From: Bog-756 sp036553725
GTDB lineage: Bacteria > Actinomycetota > Acidimicrobiia > Acidimicrobiales > RAAP-2
DNA: 6,551 nt
Assembly: GCA_036553725.1 (NCBI GenBank)
Contig: DATBOO010000155.1
Location: forward strand, 1 to 6,551
Reading direction: 5' to 3'
Part shown: in pieces, positions 5,310-6,551 of the stretch
How the letters are laid out: every line of letters begins with the position of its first letter
How positions within the stretch are numbered: position 1 is the first letter of the stretch
The notes under the pieces: model-generated
What the model was told of the DNA's origin: nothing
The model's input: only the letters and a program-made list of their open reading frames with translations
The model's database searches: none
Position numbers and translations under genes: made by a program

Positions 5310-6255
5310 CCGAGGGCACCGCCTCGATCGAGGGGATGCCGGGCATCAGCCCGGATCCCACCACGGCCCGGTCCCGGGCACCGCCCAGCATCTCTTCGTC
5401 CTGGCCCACCTCGGTGGTCCCGGCCACGAGGGGCGAGCGGGCCAGCACCACGACGCCGACCACCAGCACCACCAGCGACCCCACCGACAGCGAGATCCAC
5501 AGGGGCCCGGTCCGGAGCCGATCGGCGAACAGGGTGATCCCGAGCAGGATGCTCACGAGCGGGTTGAGGGTGACCAGCGTTGTCCGGGAGGCGGTGATCG
5601 GCCCGGCATGGAGGGCGTTCTGCAACAGGAACAACGTTCCGATCCCGGTGACCCCGAGCAGGTAGGGCTGGGCGTGGGTGAAGACGTGCCCCCACCCCTC
5701 GGTGATGTAGGTGGTGGTGGACTTGGTCAGCGCCGCCGTGAACGCCGCGCAGACAGCCGTGGCCGCCCCGAAGGACGCCGCCCGCCACCAACGGGGTCCG
5801 CGCAGGGCAGCGGCGATGCAACCTCCGGCCGAGAGGAAGAGCACCACGTAGGCCACCAGCCATTCGTGGCTGGTCGGGACCCCGTGGCCGCCCTTCGGCG
5901 ACGCGGCGAGGAAGAACCCGCCCAGGCCCACCACGATGGTCAGCGAGCCCAGCCACTCCCGCCAGCCCAGGCGGTAGCGGAACCAGGCGGCGAGGATGAG
6001 CAGCAGAAAGAGGAGCTCGGTGGTGAGGATGGGCTGGACGATGCTGAGCTCGCCGAACCGCAGGGCGGTGGCGATCACCGCGAACTGGCCCAGGCTCAGG
6101 GCGAACCCGATCAGCCACACCCCCCGGCGGAAGGCATGGGTCATGAGGCTCAGCCTGAGCGTGGTCGACTCCGGTGCCGTCTCGACTCCCAGCCGCTGGA
6201 GGACCGACACCAGGGCGTTGATGAAGGCGGCGAGCGCCGCCAGAAGATAGGCCAC
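5287..6255 (-). CDS. DMT superfamily (EamA/NIPA-like) membrane transporter
   Basis: A 322-residue polytopic membrane protein. Hydrophobic segments lie at about residues 2-19, 44-66, 69-91, 100-118, 131-150, 157-177, 197-215, 222-244 and 251-272, so nine are clear and a tenth is possible. The start of helix 1 (FINALVSVLQRLGVE, 11-25) and the SIVQPILTTELLF segment (71-83), mirrored by TLVTLNPLVSILLGITLF (226-243) in the second half, show the internal duplication typical of DMT carriers. The last 50 residues are soluble and probably cytoplasmic. The family exports metabolites or moves Mg2+-like ions; the substrate cannot be told. The start is GTG (bases 6255-6253). The Shine-Dalgarno is weak (AAGGG very close to the start); a TACAAC hexamer seven bases upstream resembles a leaderless promoter but lacks the final T. 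No partner gene is evident. Confidence 0.87.
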   Translation of the reverse strand: MAYLLAALAAFINALVSVLQRLGVETAPESTTLRLSLMTHAFRRGVWLIGFALSLGQFAVIATALRFGELSIVQPILTTELLFLLLILAAWFRYRLGWREWLGSLTIVVGLGGFFLAASPKGGHGVPTSHEWLVAYVVLFLSAGGCIAAALRGPRWWRAASFGAATAVCAAFTAALTKSTTTYITEGWGHVFTHAQPYLLGVTGIGTLFLLQNALHAGPITASRTTLVTLNPLVSILLGITLFADRLRTGPLWISLSVGSLVVLVVGVVVLARSPLVAGTTEVGQDEEMLGGARDRAVVGSGLMPGIPSIEAVPSVSGGPAD

Positions 6256-6341
6256 GGCCCTTGTTGTACTCGCAAATCAGGCGGCGCGCCCGCCACCGGG
6301 CTCGGGTGAGGGCTCCGAACCCCGGCCGGGCCAGGACCGTG

Positions 6342-6365
6342 GGCTGCCGCAGATCGGCCGCAGCC
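6342..6365 (-). terminator. possible hairpin after the metallopeptidase gene
   Basis: In the 118-base gap between the two minus-strand genes, GGCTGC (6342-6347) pairs with GCAGCC (6360-6365), with two more inner pairs after a C-C mismatch. On the minus strand it lies just after the metallopeptidase stop. No T-run follows. The rest of the gap (6256-6341) shows no gene. Confidence 0.3.
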
Positions 6366-6373
6366 ACACCCGG

Positions 6374-6551
6374 TCAGCAGGTGTCGATGTCGTCGAAGGC
6401 ATCGACGGGACCCGGCATGTGCAGGCCGAGGGCGTAGCCCTCCAGAAAGACCTCCGCCTCCCGCTGTCGGGGAAAGCGGTGCTCGAGCTCCCGGAAGCGC
6501 GGTGAGTGGTTGGGCTCGAACAGGTGGGCCAGCTCGTGGTGGATCACCGCG
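6374..6551 (-). CDS. YgjP/DUF45-like zinc metallopeptidase, C-terminal part
   Basis: Partial gene running off the right edge: 58 codons and a TGA (6376-6374) are visible in the frame starting at base 6550 of the minus strand. It opens in the middle of the active-site helix, AVIHHELAHLFEPNHSPRF. HELAH is the HExxH zinc motif with catalytic Glu, and the following NHSPRF supplies the third His ligand in the spacing typical of the YgjP (DUF45, M48/SprT-related) family. After this the protein runs through a charged helix (ELEHRFPRQREAEVFLEGYAL) to a short acidic end, DAFDDIDTC. The length beyond HExxH matches the short C-terminal ends of this family. The cellular substrate of YgjP-like proteins is poorly known; some relatives sit beside restriction-modification genes, but no such neighbour is visible. 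It is co-directional with the DMT gene, 118 bases away, so a shared operon is uncertain. Confidence 0.8.
   Translation of the reverse strand, partial: AVIHHELAHLFEPNHSPRFRELEHRFPRQREAEVFLEGYALGLHMPGPVDAFDDIDTC

Noticed and set aside
5461..5480. CACCAG-type short repeats resembling a microsatellite
   Set aside because: They are coding for a Val-rich membrane helix of the DMT protein on the opposite strand; GTG/GTC codon runs explain the pattern.
3449..5665. A 738-codon plus-strand open frame spanning the permease, exonuclease and part of the DMT gene
   Set aside because: It is an off-frame shadow: Pro/Arg/Gly-rich, crossing three real genes and their gaps, with no start signal.
6263..6268. 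TACAAC on the minus strand seven bases before the DMT start, as a leaderless promoter
   Set aside because: The geometry fits but the final T of the -10 is missing and no -35 is visible in the GC-rich sequence upstream; too weak to list as a feature.
4729..6309. A 526-codon plus-strand open frame over the exonuclease and antisense to the DMT gene
   Set aside because: Low-complexity Ser/Pro/Gly/Gln-rich product, contradicted by the intact DEDDh motifs and the membrane helices in the other frames.
5081..6367. A 428-codon minus-strand open frame overlapping the DMT gene in another frame
   Set aside because: Arg/Pro/Gly-rich with no hydrophobic pattern; the overlapping frame gives a clean nine-helix membrane protein.

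Overview
The window is uniformly GC-rich, with strong G/C preference at third codon positions, GTG as well as ATG starts, 4-base start/stop overlaps and TAnnnT-type -10 hexamers. The gene families (type III CoA-transferase/racemase, split MaoC hydratase, CaiA/FadE-like acyl-CoA dehydrogenase) fit a free-living actinobacterium. I lean towards an Acidimicrobiia-like lineage, but that is an impression, not something the sequence proves.

Left part (1-2539, + strand): a catabolic acyl-CoA block. It begins inside the C-terminal end of a CaiB/BaiF-family (AMACR-like) protein. Two short hotdog-fold genes follow, each joined to its predecessor by a 4-base overlap (ATGA at 317-320, GTGA at 853-856). 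One is a MaoC N-terminal/FAS1-like half and the other a MaoC half carrying the Asp/His dyad; together they look like one heteromeric enoyl-CoA hydratase. After a 70-base gap comes an acyl-CoA dehydrogenase with its own good ribosome binding site. CoA transfer or racemisation, dehydrogenation and hydration are the opening steps of beta-oxidation of a bulky, probably branched, acyl chain. The substrate cannot be named from the sequence.

Middle (2540-4523, + strand): a hairpin-capable stretch and a promoter-like region lead into a large MFS permease of 616 residues. Its extra length is an Ala/Gln/Asn-rich segment of about 120 residues between the last two membrane helices. It may import the substrate of the block upstream.

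Right part (4524-6551): genes unrelated to the catabolic block. A DEDDh 3'-5' exonuclease (+) converges on a DMT/EamA-type membrane transporter (-). Their tails overlap by 23 bases, and the overlap is itself an inverted repeat. The window ends in the C-terminal part of a YgjP/DUF45-type zinc metallopeptidase on the - strand. No RNA genes, mobile elements, CRISPR arrays or phage genes were seen. I found no clearly new multi-gene system. The least ordinary points are the acyl-CoA dehydrogenase active site, the permease insert, the convergent-overlap inverted repeat and the two TACGGT promoter candidates.
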